A stretch of DNA of 64,000 nt from Mucilaginibacter inviolabilis (GCF_011089895.1 NZ_JAANAT010000004.1:620001-684000), one strand, 5' to 3'. Shown: positions 7,699 through 16,713, counted from the stretch's first letter. Notes: a model not told the origin generated them from the letters alone. Made by a program: numbers and translations.

Positions 7699-9327
7699 AT
7701 GGATATCGCATTCAATATCAATGAGGATATAAACAAACAGCTTGTTTATGAACTCAATACCCGGCTCAAAAAAATACATGAGGGTGGTGGCGAGAAGGCC
7801 GCGGCCAAACAAAAAGAAAAAGGCAAAATGCTGGCGCGTGAGCGCGTGGCCTATCTGATTGACGACGACAAGCCCTGGCTGGAAATGGGTGCCTTTACTG
7901 CCGATGGTATGTATGCCGAACATGGTGGTTGCCCGTCAGGAGGTGTGGTATGTGGTATTGGTTATGTATCGGGCAGGCAATGCGTGGTGGTGGCTAATGA
8001 TGCTACTGTAAAGGCCGGTGCCTGGTTCCCGATAACCGCTAAGAAAAATCTGCGGGCACAAGAAATAGCCATGGAAAATCGGCTGCCTATCATTTACCTG
8101 GTCGATTCTGCAGGAGTCTACTTACCTCTGCAGGATGAGATCTTCCCAGATAAAGAACATTTTGGGCGTATTTTTCGCAATAACGCTATCATGAGTAGCA
8201 TGGGCATTGTCCAGATTTCCGCCATTATGGGCTCCTGTGTGGCTGGGGGAGCCTATTTGCCCATTATGAGTGATGAGGCTATGATTGTAGAAGGCACAGG
8301 TTCGGTTTTCCTGGCTGGGTCATACCTGGTAAAATCGGCCATTGGCGAAGATGTGGATAACGAAACGCTTGGCGGTGCCACAACTCACTGCGAAATATCG
8401 GGCGTTACCGATTATAAACAACCCAACGATAAGGCCTGCCTGGATTCGATCCGCAATATCATGAGTATGGTGGGCGATTACAACAAGGCTGGGTTTGATC
8501 GTATTAAACCCGTGGCTCCTAAGCTAAACGAAAAAGATATTTATGGCATCCTGCCTGATAACCGCGAAAAAGCCTATGATATGAAGGAGATCATCTTACG
8601 CTTGTTGGATGATTCGGCTTTTGAAGAATATAAGGAAGGCTATGGTCAGTCCATCATTTGCGGCCTGGGTCGTATTGATGGATGGGCGGTAGGCATAGTA
8701 GCTAATCAGCGTAAAGTGATCAAATCCAAAAAGGGCGAGATGCAGTTTGGCGGCGTTATTTATTCCGATTCGGCCGATAAAGCCACTCGTTTTATCATGA
8801 ACTGTAATCAAAAGAAGATTCCTTTGGTATTTCTGCAGGATGTTACCGGCTTTATGGTAGGTAGCAGGTCTGAACAGGGAGGTATCATTAAAGATGGCGC
8901 CAAAATGGTGAACGCCGTAGCCAATTCTGTAGTGCCTAAGTTTACAATTGTAGTAGGCAATTCCTACGGTGCTGGTAATTATGCCATGTGCGGTAAAGCT
9001 TATGACCCCAGGCTGATCTATGCCTGGCCATCGGCCAAAATCGCGGTAATGGGTGGTGGGCAAGCTGCTAAAACACTGTTACAAATACAAGCTGCTGGTT
9101 TAAAAGCCCGGGGCGAAGTGGTGGATGAAGTAAAAGAAGCTGAACTCTTGAAACAGATAACCGACAAGTACAACAGCCAAACTACCCCATACTATGCTGC
9201 TGCAAGACTTTGGGTGGATGGTATCATTGATCCACTGGAAACCCGTAAAGTGATCTCCATGGGAATTGAGGCTGCCAACCACGCACCGATAGAGAAAGCG
9301 TTTAATGTAGGGGTGATACAGACGTAG
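7699..9327 (+). CDS. Acyl-CoA carboxylase carboxyltransferase (beta) subunit, methylcrotonyl-CoA type
   Basis: A 542-residue carboxyltransferase that moves CO2 from biotin to an acyl-CoA. The N-terminal crotonase-like half has LPIIYLVDSAGVYLPLQDE followed by FPDKEHFGRIF and CVAGGAYLPIMSDEA; the C-terminal half has VGNSYGAGNYAMCGKAYDPR and WPSAKIAVMGGGQAA. The FPDKEHFGRIF block and the SGVTDY segment resemble MccB (3-methylcrotonyl-CoA carboxylase, leucine breakdown) more than propionyl-CoA carboxylase, but a geranyl-CoA or other branched acyl specificity cannot be excluded. The biotin-carrying alpha subunit is not adjacent, which is unusual because the two are often linked. A run of GTAGTGA repeats starts inside its stop codon. 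Confidence 0.93.
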   Translation: MDIAFNINEDINKQLVYELNTRLKKIHEGGGEKAAAKQKEKGKMLARERVAYLIDDDKPWLEMGAFTADGMYAEHGGCPSGGVVCGIGYVSGRQCVVVANDATVKAGAWFPITAKKNLRAQEIAMENRLPIIYLVDSAGVYLPLQDEIFPDKEHFGRIFRNNAIMSSMGIVQISAIMGSCVAGGAYLPIMSDEAMIVEGTGSVFLAGSYLVKSAIGEDVDNETLGGATTHCEISGVTDYKQPNDKACLDSIRNIMSMVGDYNKAGFDRIKPVAPKLNEKDIYGILPDNREKAYDMKEIILRLLDDSAFEEYKEGYGQSIICGLGRIDGWAVGIVANQRKVIKSKKGEMQFGGVIYSDSADKATRFIMNCNQKKIPLVFLQDVTGFMVGSRSEQGGIIKDGAKMVNAVANSVVPKFTIVVGNSYGAGNYAMCGKAYDPRLIYAWPSAKIAVMGGGQAAKTLLQIQAAGLKARGEVVDEVKEAELLKQITDKYNSQTTPYYAAARLWVDGIIDPLETRKVISMGIEAANHAPIEKAFNVGVIQT

Positions 9328-9379
9328 TGAGTAGTGAGTAGTGAGTAGTGAGTAGTGAGTAGTGAGTAGTGAGTAGTGA
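9324..9379 (+). repeat. Heptanucleotide array (GTAGTGA) x 8 starting in a stop codon
   Basis: Eight perfect copies of GTAGTGA run from 9324 to 9379; the first copy contains the TAG stop (9325-9327) of the carboxyltransferase gene. Each unit holds both TAG and TGA, and since 7 is not a multiple of 3 the array closes all three forward frames. The reverse strand stays open and would encode a THYSLL repeat, which I take to be non-coding. It resembles the heptamer STRR repeats known from cyanobacteria. Confidence 0.95.
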
Positions 9380-9432
9380 ACAAAAATGCCTGGCAAATTA
9401 GTTAAAATCCAGAACGGATATAAAGATATAAC

Positions 9433-9516
9433 TTGTCATCCTGAACGTAGTGAAGGATCTATTCGTAAACTATCCATATCGATTGATAGGTGCTTCACTA
9501 CGTTCAGCATGACAAA
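9433..9516. repeat. REP-like hairpin, GTCATCCTGAACGTAGTGAAGG family
   Basis: The left arm near 9433-9456 (core CTGAACGTAGTGAAG) pairs with 9493-9516 over about 23 bp with one mismatch; the loop is about 40 bp. The GTCATCCTGA...GAAGGATC pattern is a common dispersed repeat of Bacteroidetes. A diverged relative occurs at 16559. It lies between the carboxyltransferase and dipeptidase genes. Confidence 0.85.
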
Positions 9517-9585
9517 GTTTTAATCCTGTAAATCCTTTAATCATATTAATCATGGTTCAGACAAAATCAACCTTATCTTAAACTC

Positions 9586-10758
9586 ATGAAAAAGCTGCTA
9601 CTCCCTTTACTGCTTATCTCGCTAAAGCTTTCAGCGCAAAACGCACAGCAAATACATCAAAGGGCTGTCTTGATAGATACGCATAACGATGTGTTGTCAA
9701 CTCAGCTGATCACCAAAAGTGATCTGGCCAAGCGACAAAGCGCGGGTAACTTCGACCTGGTTCGGGCAAAAGAGGGCGGTTTGGATGCGCAAATATTTTC
9801 CATCTGGTGCGGTGAAAAATATGGTAAGGGCACTGCCTTTGCACAAGCCAATCAGGAGATAGACTCTTTATACGCGCTCATCAAACGCAACCCCGATAAA
9901 ATAGTACTGGTGCATAACAGTGCCGAACTGAAAAAAGCGGTTGATCAGAAAAAGCTGGCTGCCTTGATAGGCGTGGAAGGCGGGCACATGATCGAAGACC
10001 GGATGGATTATATCGATAGTCTCGCCAAAAGGGGGATGCGTTATCTAACCCTTACCTGGAACAACAGTACTTCCTGGGCTACATCCGCACGTGATGAAGT
10101 GACCAAAAAAGACAGTCTGAAACATTTGGGCTTAACAGATTATGGTAAACAAATTGTACATCATTTAAACGAGCTTGGTGTGATGGTGGACGTATCGCAC
10201 GTAGGCGAACGTACTTTTTATGATGTGCTGGCTACTACCAATAAGCCGGTTATCGCCTCGCATAGCTGCGTTTACAATATCAACCCGAACAGGCGTAACC
10301 TGAAAGATGATCAGCTTAAAGCCCTGGCAAAAAACGGAGGAGTGGTGTGTGTGAATTTTTACAGCGGTTTTGTAGATAGTACATATGCAGCCAAAGTAAC
10401 CAGGTTTTATTTAAAGTATAAAAAGGAGATCGATTCACTTAGCAAGGTATATAACGATAATGATCTGGGATTTATCAAAACAAGCTCCCTGCACCAGGCG
10501 GAAGCCGACAAGTTGCGGCCACCTTTAAGCATGCTCATCCAACACATTGATTATATCGTCAAATTGATAGGCGTTGATCACGTAGGCATTGGCTCTGATT
10601 TTGATGGTTCCGAATCATTCCCTTTAGGGATGGATAGTGTTGCAGATTATCCCAAAGTAACTGCGGAGCTGCTTAAACTCAACTATACCGAAAAAGATAT
10701 CGATAAAATATTAGGAGGCAACGTAATGCGGGTGCTGAAAGCTAATACAGGTAAATGA
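9586..10758 (+). CDS. Secreted membrane-dipeptidase family protein (peptidase M19)
   Basis: A 390-residue zinc dipeptidase related to renal dipeptidase, cleaving dipeptides, often including those with D-residues. A signal peptide (MKKLLLPLLLISLKLSAQ) exports it to the periplasm. Metal and active-site blocks appear in order: DTHNDV near residue 31, GVEGGHMIEDR near 127, VDVSHVGERTFYDV near 203, ASHSCVYNINPNRRN near 225, and GVDHVGIGSDFDG near 330. All expected His and Asp/Glu ligands are present, so it should be active. No operon partner: the next gene is a frameshifted secreted protein. Length is usual for bacterial M19 enzymes. Confidence 0.95.
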   Translation: MKKLLLPLLLISLKLSAQNAQQIHQRAVLIDTHNDVLSTQLITKSDLAKRQSAGNFDLVRAKEGGLDAQIFSIWCGEKYGKGTAFAQANQEIDSLYALIKRNPDKIVLVHNSAELKKAVDQKKLAALIGVEGGHMIEDRMDYIDSLAKRGMRYLTLTWNNSTSWATSARDEVTKKDSLKHLGLTDYGKQIVHHLNELGVMVDVSHVGERTFYDVLATTNKPVIASHSCVYNINPNRRNLKDDQLKALAKNGGVVCVNFYSGFVDSTYAAKVTRFYLKYKKEIDSLSKVYNDNDLGFIKTSSLHQAEADKLRPPLSMLIQHIDYIVKLIGVDHVGIGSDFDGSESFPLGMDSVADYPKVTAELLKLNYTEKDIDKILGGNVMRVLKANTGK

Positions 10759-10785
10759 TTATATTTATCTGCTCAAAATTAATTT

Positions 10786-11821
10786 ATGCTTAAGCCTTAT
10801 TTTATTGCTTTACTATTATTTATTTGCGCTATAACGACCAATGCGCAGGTTCGAAAAATTTATATTACTAATGATGGATCAAGAACCATTGATTCATCTA
10901 AAGCAACTTCATATTCTATATCAAAAAATGGATGGCGATTCTGCGTGGTCAATTAGGCAATATGATATGCAGGATACCATAATGGCTATAGGTACTTTTA
11001 AAGATGAGCAGTTTACCATTCCCCACGGTAAGTTTATCTATTATGTATTAATACCTCCGGGTAAATTTAATATCCAAAATGGAGATACTCAAAAAATAGA
11101 CTCGGTGTTTGCTCGGGGTGGAAACTTTATTGATCGAACCGGGGTATATTTAAATGGTAAAAAGAACGGTAGCTGGAAGTCGTATAATCATCAAAAACCT
11201 GCATTTATTAATACTTATCGGGATGATATTCAGGATGGGCTGTACCAAAGTTATGACTATAGTTCCGGTAAAGTATTGGTGGAAGGTAATTTTATAAACA
11301 ATGTAAGGCAAGGTGATTGGAATAGTTTGTCATATTATGGAGATATAATAAAAACAGAGGTTTATAAAGATGGTAAAATAGTTAAAACTATTTCGTATTT
11401 AAATGACAGGAAATTTCAATATGTGAAAGAGGGCCAAGGTTCAAAATATGATTTGATTAATTACTTAAATTTAAAACTTTCAACCAAAAAATTTAATAAA
11501 CACGGAAGATATAATGTAACTTATAGTTTTAACTTAACACCAAATGGGAAATTAGTGGCTCCTTTAATAGAGGGAAAATCTGATCAGGAAATTGATAGTA
11601 CAATAATTAACGAATTATCAGGAGCACCTAACTGGGAGCCCATGATCCGTACTGAGGTGTTGAAAATATTCCTTTTAACATCCGCTCCCAATCAGGAATC
11701 GGGTATCCATAACAGCGAAGAGAAAGAACTTCATATTCCATTTGATCTGAATGTTGTTGTGGATGGTAAAGGAAAAATTCACATTTCTTATGCCGAAAAA
11801 GATATATTTAGGTATGATTAG
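10786..11821 (+). pseudogene. Secreted MORN/YwqK-like protein with an apparent +1 frameshift in an A6 run
   Basis: From the ATG at 10786 the frame reads MLKPYFIALLLFICAITTNA followed by QVRKIYITNDGSRTIDSSK, a clear signal peptide with mature start, but it meets a stop near 10955. The remaining protein, to 11821, is in the next frame, from about MDGDSAWSIRQYDMQDT at 10929 on. Dropping one A from the six-A run at 10923-10928 joins the two into one reading frame of about 344 residues. The alternative of starting at the ATG at 10841 gives a protein lacking any export signal and is less likely. The middle (KKNGSWKSYNHQKPAFINTY, then DGLYQSYDY) looks like toxin_YwqK or MORN-type repeats; the end resembles the TonB C-terminal-like tail seen in such proteins. 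This is either a real mutation, slippage, or a sequencing error. Confidence 0.7.
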
Positions 11822-11906
11822 AGGATCAACAATGGCAATATCCTGACCAAGCGCTATTGATTGGCTTCTGAATAAATCGTAAATTCGCATACATTTTTTT
11901 ATAACA

Positions 11907-12863
11907 ATGTCTCAAGAAACTGAACACATCAAATGCCTTATCATAGGCTCAGGGCCGGCCGGTTATACTGCCGCAATATATGCTTCAAGGGCCGATCTGA
12001 AACCCGTTATGTACACTGGTTTACTGGCTGGCGGGCAACTTACCCAAACTACCGAAGTAGAGAATTTTCCAGGCTATCCTGAAGGTATCATGGGTCCCGA
12101 AATGATGGAAGATCTGCGCAAACAGGCCGAACGCCTGGGTACCGAGATTCGTTTTGGTTATGCCAGCTCTGTTGATTTTTCGAGTCTGCCACATAAAGTA
12201 GTTATCGACGATACCAAAACCATTACTGCCGATACCGTGATCATCGCTACAGGTGCTTCGGCTAAATGGTTAGGTTTGGAGTCTGAACAAAAATATAGCG
12301 GCTTTGGTGTTTCGGCCTGTGCCGTATGCGATGGCTTCTTTTTCAAAGGACAGGATGTAGCCATTGTTGGTGCCGGTGATACCGCTGCCGAAGAAGCTAC
12401 TTACCTAGCCAAATTAGCCCGCAAAGTTTATATGATTGTTCGCCGTGATGAGTTCCGTGCTTCTAAAGCCATGGTACATCGCGTGCTGAACACCCCTAAT
12501 ATCGAGATTCTTTATAACACCGAAACCAAAGAGATCCTTGGCGACGGACAAAGCGTAACCGGTGTAAGAGTTACTAATAATCAAACCAACGTTGATACCG
12601 ATCTGAATGTGACCGGCTTCTTTGTAGCTATTGGTCATCACCCTAATACCGATATTTTTAAAGGCTGGTTAAATATGGACGAAACCGGGTATATCCTTAC
12701 CCGTCCGGGATCAACAGAAACTAACGTAGAAGGTGTATTTTGCTGCGGAGATGCCCAGGATCATATTTACCGCCAGGCAGTTACCGCTGCTGGTACAGGT
12801 TGTATGGCCGCCATTGATGCCGAACGTTACCTGGCCGCTAAAGAACACGTGGTAACCGCGTAA
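11907..12863 (+). CDS. trxB: Thioredoxin-disulfide reductase
   Basis: A 318-residue flavoprotein that passes electrons from NADPH to thioredoxin in the cytoplasm. The N-terminal FAD-binding motif GSGPAGYTAAIYASRA is near residue 15, the redox-active CAVC is at residues 138-141 inside the NADPH domain, the NADPH-binding GAGDTAAEEA follows near 156, and the second FAD segment GVFCCGDAQDHIYRQAVTAAGTG closes the protein. Order, motifs and length are those of the low-molecular-weight bacterial enzyme. A strong hairpin terminator lies at 12912, so it is probably a single-gene unit. Confidence 0.98.
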   Translation: MSQETEHIKCLIIGSGPAGYTAAIYASRADLKPVMYTGLLAGGQLTQTTEVENFPGYPEGIMGPEMMEDLRKQAERLGTEIRFGYASSVDFSSLPHKVVIDDTKTITADTVIIATGASAKWLGLESEQKYSGFGVSACAVCDGFFFKGQDVAIVGAGDTAAEEATYLAKLARKVYMIVRRDEFRASKAMVHRVLNTPNIEILYNTETKEILGDGQSVTGVRVTNNQTNVDTDLNVTGFFVAIGHHPNTDIFKGWLNMDETGYILTRPGSTETNVEGVFCCGDAQDHIYRQAVTAAGTGCMAAIDAERYLAAKEHVVTA

Positions 12864-12868
12864 TGCCC

Positions 12869-12897
12869 CACCCAACCCTCCCCTAAAGGGAGAGGGC
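12869..12897. repeat. CCCTCCCCTAAAGGGAGAGGG hairpin repeat
   Basis: The sequence downstream of trxB folds as ACCCTCCCC/AAAGGGAGAGGG with a tiny loop. This is a widespread intergenic repeat in Bacteroidetes, recognisable also because the reverse strand reads PLPLGEGW in spurious reading frames. Confidence 0.6.
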
Positions 12898-12911
12898 TTT
12901 TAAAATATTGC

Positions 12912-12947
12912 AAGCGCCAACTGGAAACAGTTGGCGCTTTTGTTTTT
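12912..12947 (+). terminator. Intrinsic terminator after trxB
   Basis: A 12-bp stem AAGCGCCAACTG / CAGTTGGCGCTT with a GAAA tetraloop is followed by TTGTTTTT. This is a classical intrinsic terminator on the plus strand, 50 bp after the trxB stop. Confidence 0.88.
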
Positions 12948-12997
12948 AACCTTTGCTCATTGATATTCGTTTTTTGAAATTTTCGCGAAGAGTTCCT

Positions 12998-13256
12998 GTC
13001 AGCAAAACAGCTTCGGGCGAAAGCAGGTAGAACAATGGTGGCCACGTGCGGCTGTAGGGGCATAGCAAGTTTTTGCTGTAGCATGTGGGCTGTGCGAACG
13101 AAGTAGGGCAAAATAATTGCAGCCCGTGGTTCTACCAGCTTTGCAGGGCAAAGGCCTCGTGTGAAAAGAAGCATTTCTGCTGACTTGATTTTTGGTTACT
13201 TTGTATCAAGGCAAAGTAACAGCCATAGCGGCAATTGAGCGCTCTACGTTATGGCT
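12998..13256. repeat. Structured intergenic element: nested inverted repeats
   Basis: The 520-bp gap between trxB and the hexosaminidase holds an outer imperfect palindrome 12998-13184 (GTCAGCA at the left, TGCTGAC at the right; GGTAGAAC near 13025 with GTTCTACC near 13129; ACGTGCGGCTG with CAGCCCGT). A central AGCAA/TTGCT hairpin lies near 13064, then a perfect 9-bp stem GTTACTTTG/CAAAGTAAC at 13195-13220 and an AGCCATA/TATGGCT pair at 13221-13256. No credible gene is present; a 115-codon minus-strand frame here has no protein-like features. It looks like a dispersed, non-autonomous repeat or structured RNA. Confidence 0.65.
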
Positions 13257-13384
13257 TATCACTTTTGCAAAGTATATATATCGCTAATAAATACGTTTTA
13301 GCACACATTTTTTACACGCTAAACTTCTTATATTTTTTTAAAAACATCTATATTCACCTCTTCGTACCAACCTGATTAATAAAT

Positions 13385-15700
13385 ATGTACAAAAAAGCAT
13401 CTTCCGTGCTTTTTGCTGTGTTAACAGTATTTGTAACCATGGCAAAAGCACAGGACTCCGATCCTAATCTGGGTATTATTCCCGCTCCTGTATCATTAAA
13501 AAAGGCTGCCGGACAGTTTACATTAAGTGAAGAAACTATCATCCAGGCCGACTCACCTTCCAATAAAGCGGTTTTGTTTTTTAAAGATTACCTGGCGAAC
13601 AATATGCACTATCACAAGTCGGTAGTGGTGAAAGCAATGATAAAGAATCACCCAAACGCAAACTTTATCAAATTAACGGCCGCAGGTACGGATAATTTAC
13701 CAGCCGAAGGTTATCGCTTAAATATTACACCCGAACAAATTATCATTGCAGGTAAAGGATCTGGGCTCTTTTACGGGATACAAACGCTTTTACAGTTAAT
13801 GCCATTAGACAGAAGTGCTACTGCTAAGTTGCCATGCGTGGAGATAGAAGATTACCCCCGTTTTGGTTACCGCGGCGCGATGCTGGATGTTGGTCGCCAC
13901 TTTTTTTCGGTTGAATTGGTTAAAAAATATATTGATCTGTTGGCTGCGTACAAACTGAATACTTTTCACTGGCACCTCACCGAAGATCAGGGCTGGCGCA
14001 TCGAAATAAAGAAATATCCAAAGCTCACCCAGATCAGCAGCATGCGTGCGCAAACCTTAATTGGCGGTTATCGAGACCGTACCCCTCAGCAATTTGATGG
14101 TACGCCTTATGGTGGTTTTTATACCCAGGATCAGATCAGGGATGTGGTCAAATATGCGTCTGACAGGTATATCAACATCGTTCCCGAAATTGAAATGCCG
14201 GGTCACTCCTCAGCAGCATTAGCTGCCTATCCTGAGTTGGGCTGTGATCCCGGAACGCCGGTTAAAGTAGCCGAAACCTGGGGCGTCTTCCCGGATATCT
14301 ATTGCCCGTCTGATAAAACTTTCGGCTTTTTGCAGGATGTTTTGACCGAGGTAATGGAACTTTTCCCAAGTAAATACATCCACATTGGCGGCGACGAAGC
14401 GCCTAAGGATGCCTGGAAAAAATCGGCCTTTTGCCAGGATCTGATTAAAAAGTTAAAGCTGAAGGATGAACATGGCCTCCAAAGCTACTTCATCCAAAGA
14501 ATCGAGAAATTTTTGAATTCCAAAGGGCGCAGCATTATAGGTTGGGACGAGATACTGGAAGGCGGCCTTGCTCCAAATGCTACGGTAATGAGCTGGAGAG
14601 GTGAAGAAGGCGGCATTGCAGCAGCCCAGCAAAAACACAATGTGATCATGACCCCGGGGAGCGGTGGTTTGTACATTGATCATGGTCAGGGTAAACCCAA
14701 CCAGGAACCATTGAGCATAGGTGGTAACGAGCCTTTATCAAAAATATACAGTTATAACCCAACTCCGGCCGTTTTAACTGCGGATGAGCAAAAGTACATA
14801 GAAGGAGTACAAGCCAACCTATGGACGGAATATATAGCAACCGATGCTAAAGTAGAATATATGCTGCTGCCGCGATTGATGGCTCTGTCAGAAGTGGCCT
14901 GGTCGCCTTTGGCTAATAAGAATTTTAAAGACTTTTCAGAGACCCGCTTACCTGGCCATTTAGCGTGGCTGGATAAAAATAACATTAACTATCGTGTACC
15001 CGTGGCTATCGGCGCTAAAGATACGGTGATGATAGGTTCGCAGTTGAACGCTACCTTAAAACCATCGGTAGAAGGCGCAAAAGTATATTATACTATTGAT
15101 GGTTATACTCCGCGCGAAACCGATCTGATCTATACCATCCCGCTAAGCTTGTCTGTTCCGCCTGATCAATATCGGGAACTGCAAACCATCGTGATCACAC
15201 CATCCGGAAAAAGGAGCGTAGTAACGCGTACCGTAATGTATAATAAAGCACCAATGGCGGCCGTTAATTATACAGGATCAACATCAGGTGTAAAATATCA
15301 GCTATTTTCGGGCACTTATGCAGCAACCAGCCAGTTAACAAATTTACCGGCAGCCGACAGCGGCGCTGTTAAAACTTTCAGCACTCTTGATTTCCGGAAA
15401 AGCAAAGGTAAATACGGCATTATCTATTCGGGCTATTTAAATATCGATGCTGATGGTAATTACGGGTTTTCAACGCTTTCAGGTAATGGATCGGTATTAC
15501 TGATTGATGGTCAGCCGGTGGTTGATAATGATGGTAAACACGCGGTTACCGAGCAGGCAGGCGCGGTGCCCTTATTAAAAGGCTATCATAAGGTTACTTT
15601 AAAATATGTTGATGCAGGCGGTCCGGGTACTCTGAAAATATTTATTAACGCGCCGGGCAAACAAAAAGCTGAATTGACAGCCGATACTTTATATAATTAA
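13385..15700 (+). CDS. Secreted beta-N-acetylhexosaminidase (GH20) with C-terminal PA14-like domain
   Basis: A 771-residue enzyme that removes terminal beta-linked GlcNAc/GalNAc, for example from chitin oligomers or glycans. Signal peptide at residues 1-22; GH20 N-terminal domain to about 150; TIM barrel about 155-515 with HWHLTEDQGWRIEI, the PEIEMPGHSSAALA strand, and the catalytic pair Asp337-Glu338 in HIGGDEAP; then MSWRGEEGG and NLWTEYI. A chitobiase-type beta-sandwich follows (about 545-620, YYTIDGYTPRETD), and residues about 640-770 look like a PA14 or carbohydrate-binding beta domain (YLNIDADGNYGFSTLSGNG). The next gene is a lipoprotein 16 bp downstream. It is probably periplasmic or on the cell surface. 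Confidence 0.96.
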   Translation: MYKKASSVLFAVLTVFVTMAKAQDSDPNLGIIPAPVSLKKAAGQFTLSEETIIQADSPSNKAVLFFKDYLANNMHYHKSVVVKAMIKNHPNANFIKLTAAGTDNLPAEGYRLNITPEQIIIAGKGSGLFYGIQTLLQLMPLDRSATAKLPCVEIEDYPRFGYRGAMLDVGRHFFSVELVKKYIDLLAAYKLNTFHWHLTEDQGWRIEIKKYPKLTQISSMRAQTLIGGYRDRTPQQFDGTPYGGFYTQDQIRDVVKYASDRYINIVPEIEMPGHSSAALAAYPELGCDPGTPVKVAETWGVFPDIYCPSDKTFGFLQDVLTEVMELFPSKYIHIGGDEAPKDAWKKSAFCQDLIKKLKLKDEHGLQSYFIQRIEKFLNSKGRSIIGWDEILEGGLAPNATVMSWRGEEGGIAAAQQKHNVIMTPGSGGLYIDHGQGKPNQEPLSIGGNEPLSKIYSYNPTPAVLTADEQKYIEGVQANLWTEYIATDAKVEYMLLPRLMALSEVAWSPLANKNFKDFSETRLPGHLAWLDKNNINYRVPVAIGAKDTVMIGSQLNATLKPSVEGAKVYYTIDGYTPRETDLIYTIPLSLSVPPDQYRELQTIVITPSGKRSVVTRTVMYNKAPMAAVNYTGSTSGVKYQLFSGTYAATSQLTNLPAADSGAVKTFSTLDFRKSKGKYGIIYSGYLNIDADGNYGFSTLSGNGSVLLIDGQPVVDNDGKHAVTEQAGAVPLLKGYHKVTLKYVDAGGPGTLKIFINAPGKQKAELTADTLYN

Positions 15701-15716
15701 TATCCTGCAAAATAAA

Positions 15717-16499
15717 ATGACAAACAGATTTTATCTTTTCGCGCTATTAATAGGTACCGTTATTGCCGGTTGTGGTGGTAACCAACAAAAGCCTGCGGCA
15801 ACCGCACCGGTAGCTAAAAAGCCGGAGCTGATGCCGCCTTTCAGGTTTCATAAGTTAATAGAGGTATCTCCCGGGCAAAGCTATGATATATTGAGCTGGG
15901 GCCGGGGTTCGTTAGATGCCGGATCATTCATGATCCTGCATTCCGATTCATCCGCCATAAAATATACCACTACTACTGGCGATCTGGATGGTACTATAGT
16001 TGATGCATACAATGCCGATATGGATCTGGATGGGAATCCGGAGATATTGATACAGGCCAAATCAAAAGATACCACCAATTACGCGAGTATTTATGCTTTT
16101 GAGTTCAGTAATAACAAAGCCAATAAACTCGATTTCCCAAAACTAAACAGCTCGCAGCGCAAAGGCTACCGGGGTAATGATAACTTTTACATCCGTGACG
16201 GCAAACTGATGCGTGAATTTCCGATTTACAGCGGCAGCGGAAAAGATGCTAAACCAACAGGCGCTAAACGCCAGCTGGAGTATGGTTTAAGAGGCAATGA
16301 ATTTACTGTAAAACAGCTCAGCAAAGATTCGACCGAAGTAGCTGATAAAAAAGGAGCAGTAGCTGCTGTGCCCGTTAAACAGAACGTAGAAAAGAAAACT
16401 ACGACTACCAAGAAAAAATCTGAAAAGAAAAGTAAGTCTTCCTCGTCGAAATCAAAGAAAAAGAAGAAACACAGAAGAAGGCATCAGGAAGATGAATAA
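15717..16499 (+). CDS. Lipoprotein with lysine-rich C-terminal tail
   Basis: A 260-residue protein with a lipobox: signal segment FYLFALLIGTVIAG followed by Cys19, so it should be a membrane-anchored lipoprotein. The middle (about 40-200) shows beta-rich sequence with a DMDLDGNPEILIQAK segment that looks like a calcium-binding FG-GAP-like turn, suggesting a small propeller-like or integrin-type domain. The last 40 residues are very rich in Lys, Ser and Thr, ending in KKKKHRRRHQEDE, which could bind acidic cell-wall polymers or nucleic acid. It follows the GH20 gene by 16 bp and is probably cotranscribed. I do not recognise a named family. Confidence 0.8.
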   Translation: MTNRFYLFALLIGTVIAGCGGNQQKPAATAPVAKKPELMPPFRFHKLIEVSPGQSYDILSWGRGSLDAGSFMILHSDSSAIKYTTTTGDLDGTIVDAYNADMDLDGNPEILIQAKSKDTTNYASIYAFEFSNNKANKLDFPKLNSSQRKGYRGNDNFYIRDGKLMREFPIYSGSGKDAKPTGAKRQLEYGLRGNEFTVKQLSKDSTEVADKKGAVAAVPVKQNVEKKTTTTKKKSEKKSKSSSSKSKKKKKHRRRHQEDE

Positions 16500-16501
16500 A
16501 T

Positions 16502-16536
16502 AAAAAGAGCGGCATCACTTAGAGCCGCTCTTTTTG
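16502..16536 (+). terminator. Intrinsic terminator after the hexosaminidase-lipoprotein operon
   Basis: Stem AAAAAGAGCGGC / GCCGCTCTTTTT with a 10-nt loop and flanking A and T runs, 3 bp after the stop codon. The symmetry would allow function in both directions. Confidence 0.9.
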
Positions 16537-16558
16537 TTATTACATAATTATATTTTTG

Positions 16559-16673
16559 TCATCCTGAGGAACGAAGGATCTTCTTCAAGAAGCAAAAGGC
16601 CTGTCGGTCTGAGCTTGTCGAAGACTCGTGCGTAGAGGCCTGCCCACCATGATTCGACGGGGCTCACCATGAC
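16559..16673. repeat. Mosaic of GTCATCCTGAG / GTCTGAGCTTGTCGAAG / TGGTGAGCC repeats
   Basis: Three related repeat phrases follow each other: TCATCCTGAGGAACGAAGGA at 16560, TCTGAGCTTGTCGAAGAC near 16607, and at the right end the reverse complement of GTCATGGTGAGCCCCGTCG. AGGCCT on both sides of the middle phrase makes an inner stem. It is a composite of dispersed Bacteroidetes repeats. It lies between a plus-strand operon and a minus-strand gene (tail to tail). Confidence 0.7.
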
Positions 16674-16713
16674 ACCCCTATTTTAGCATAACAGTTGGCT
16701 ATATATTCAAAAA

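Noticed and set aside
9100..9396. Minus-strand frames encoding THYSLL repeats
   Set aside because: They come from the GTAGTGA heptamer array read backwards, then run into the carboxyltransferase gene.
10921..10930. Programmed -1 frameshift at the A6 run
   Set aside because: The required change is +1 relative to the first frame, so an A-AAA-AAN type -1 slip would not give the downstream frame; an extra base explains it better.
12827..13174. 115-codon minus-strand frame after trxB
   Set aside because: It spans two known repeat types and a terminator; the amino acid make-up is not protein-like.
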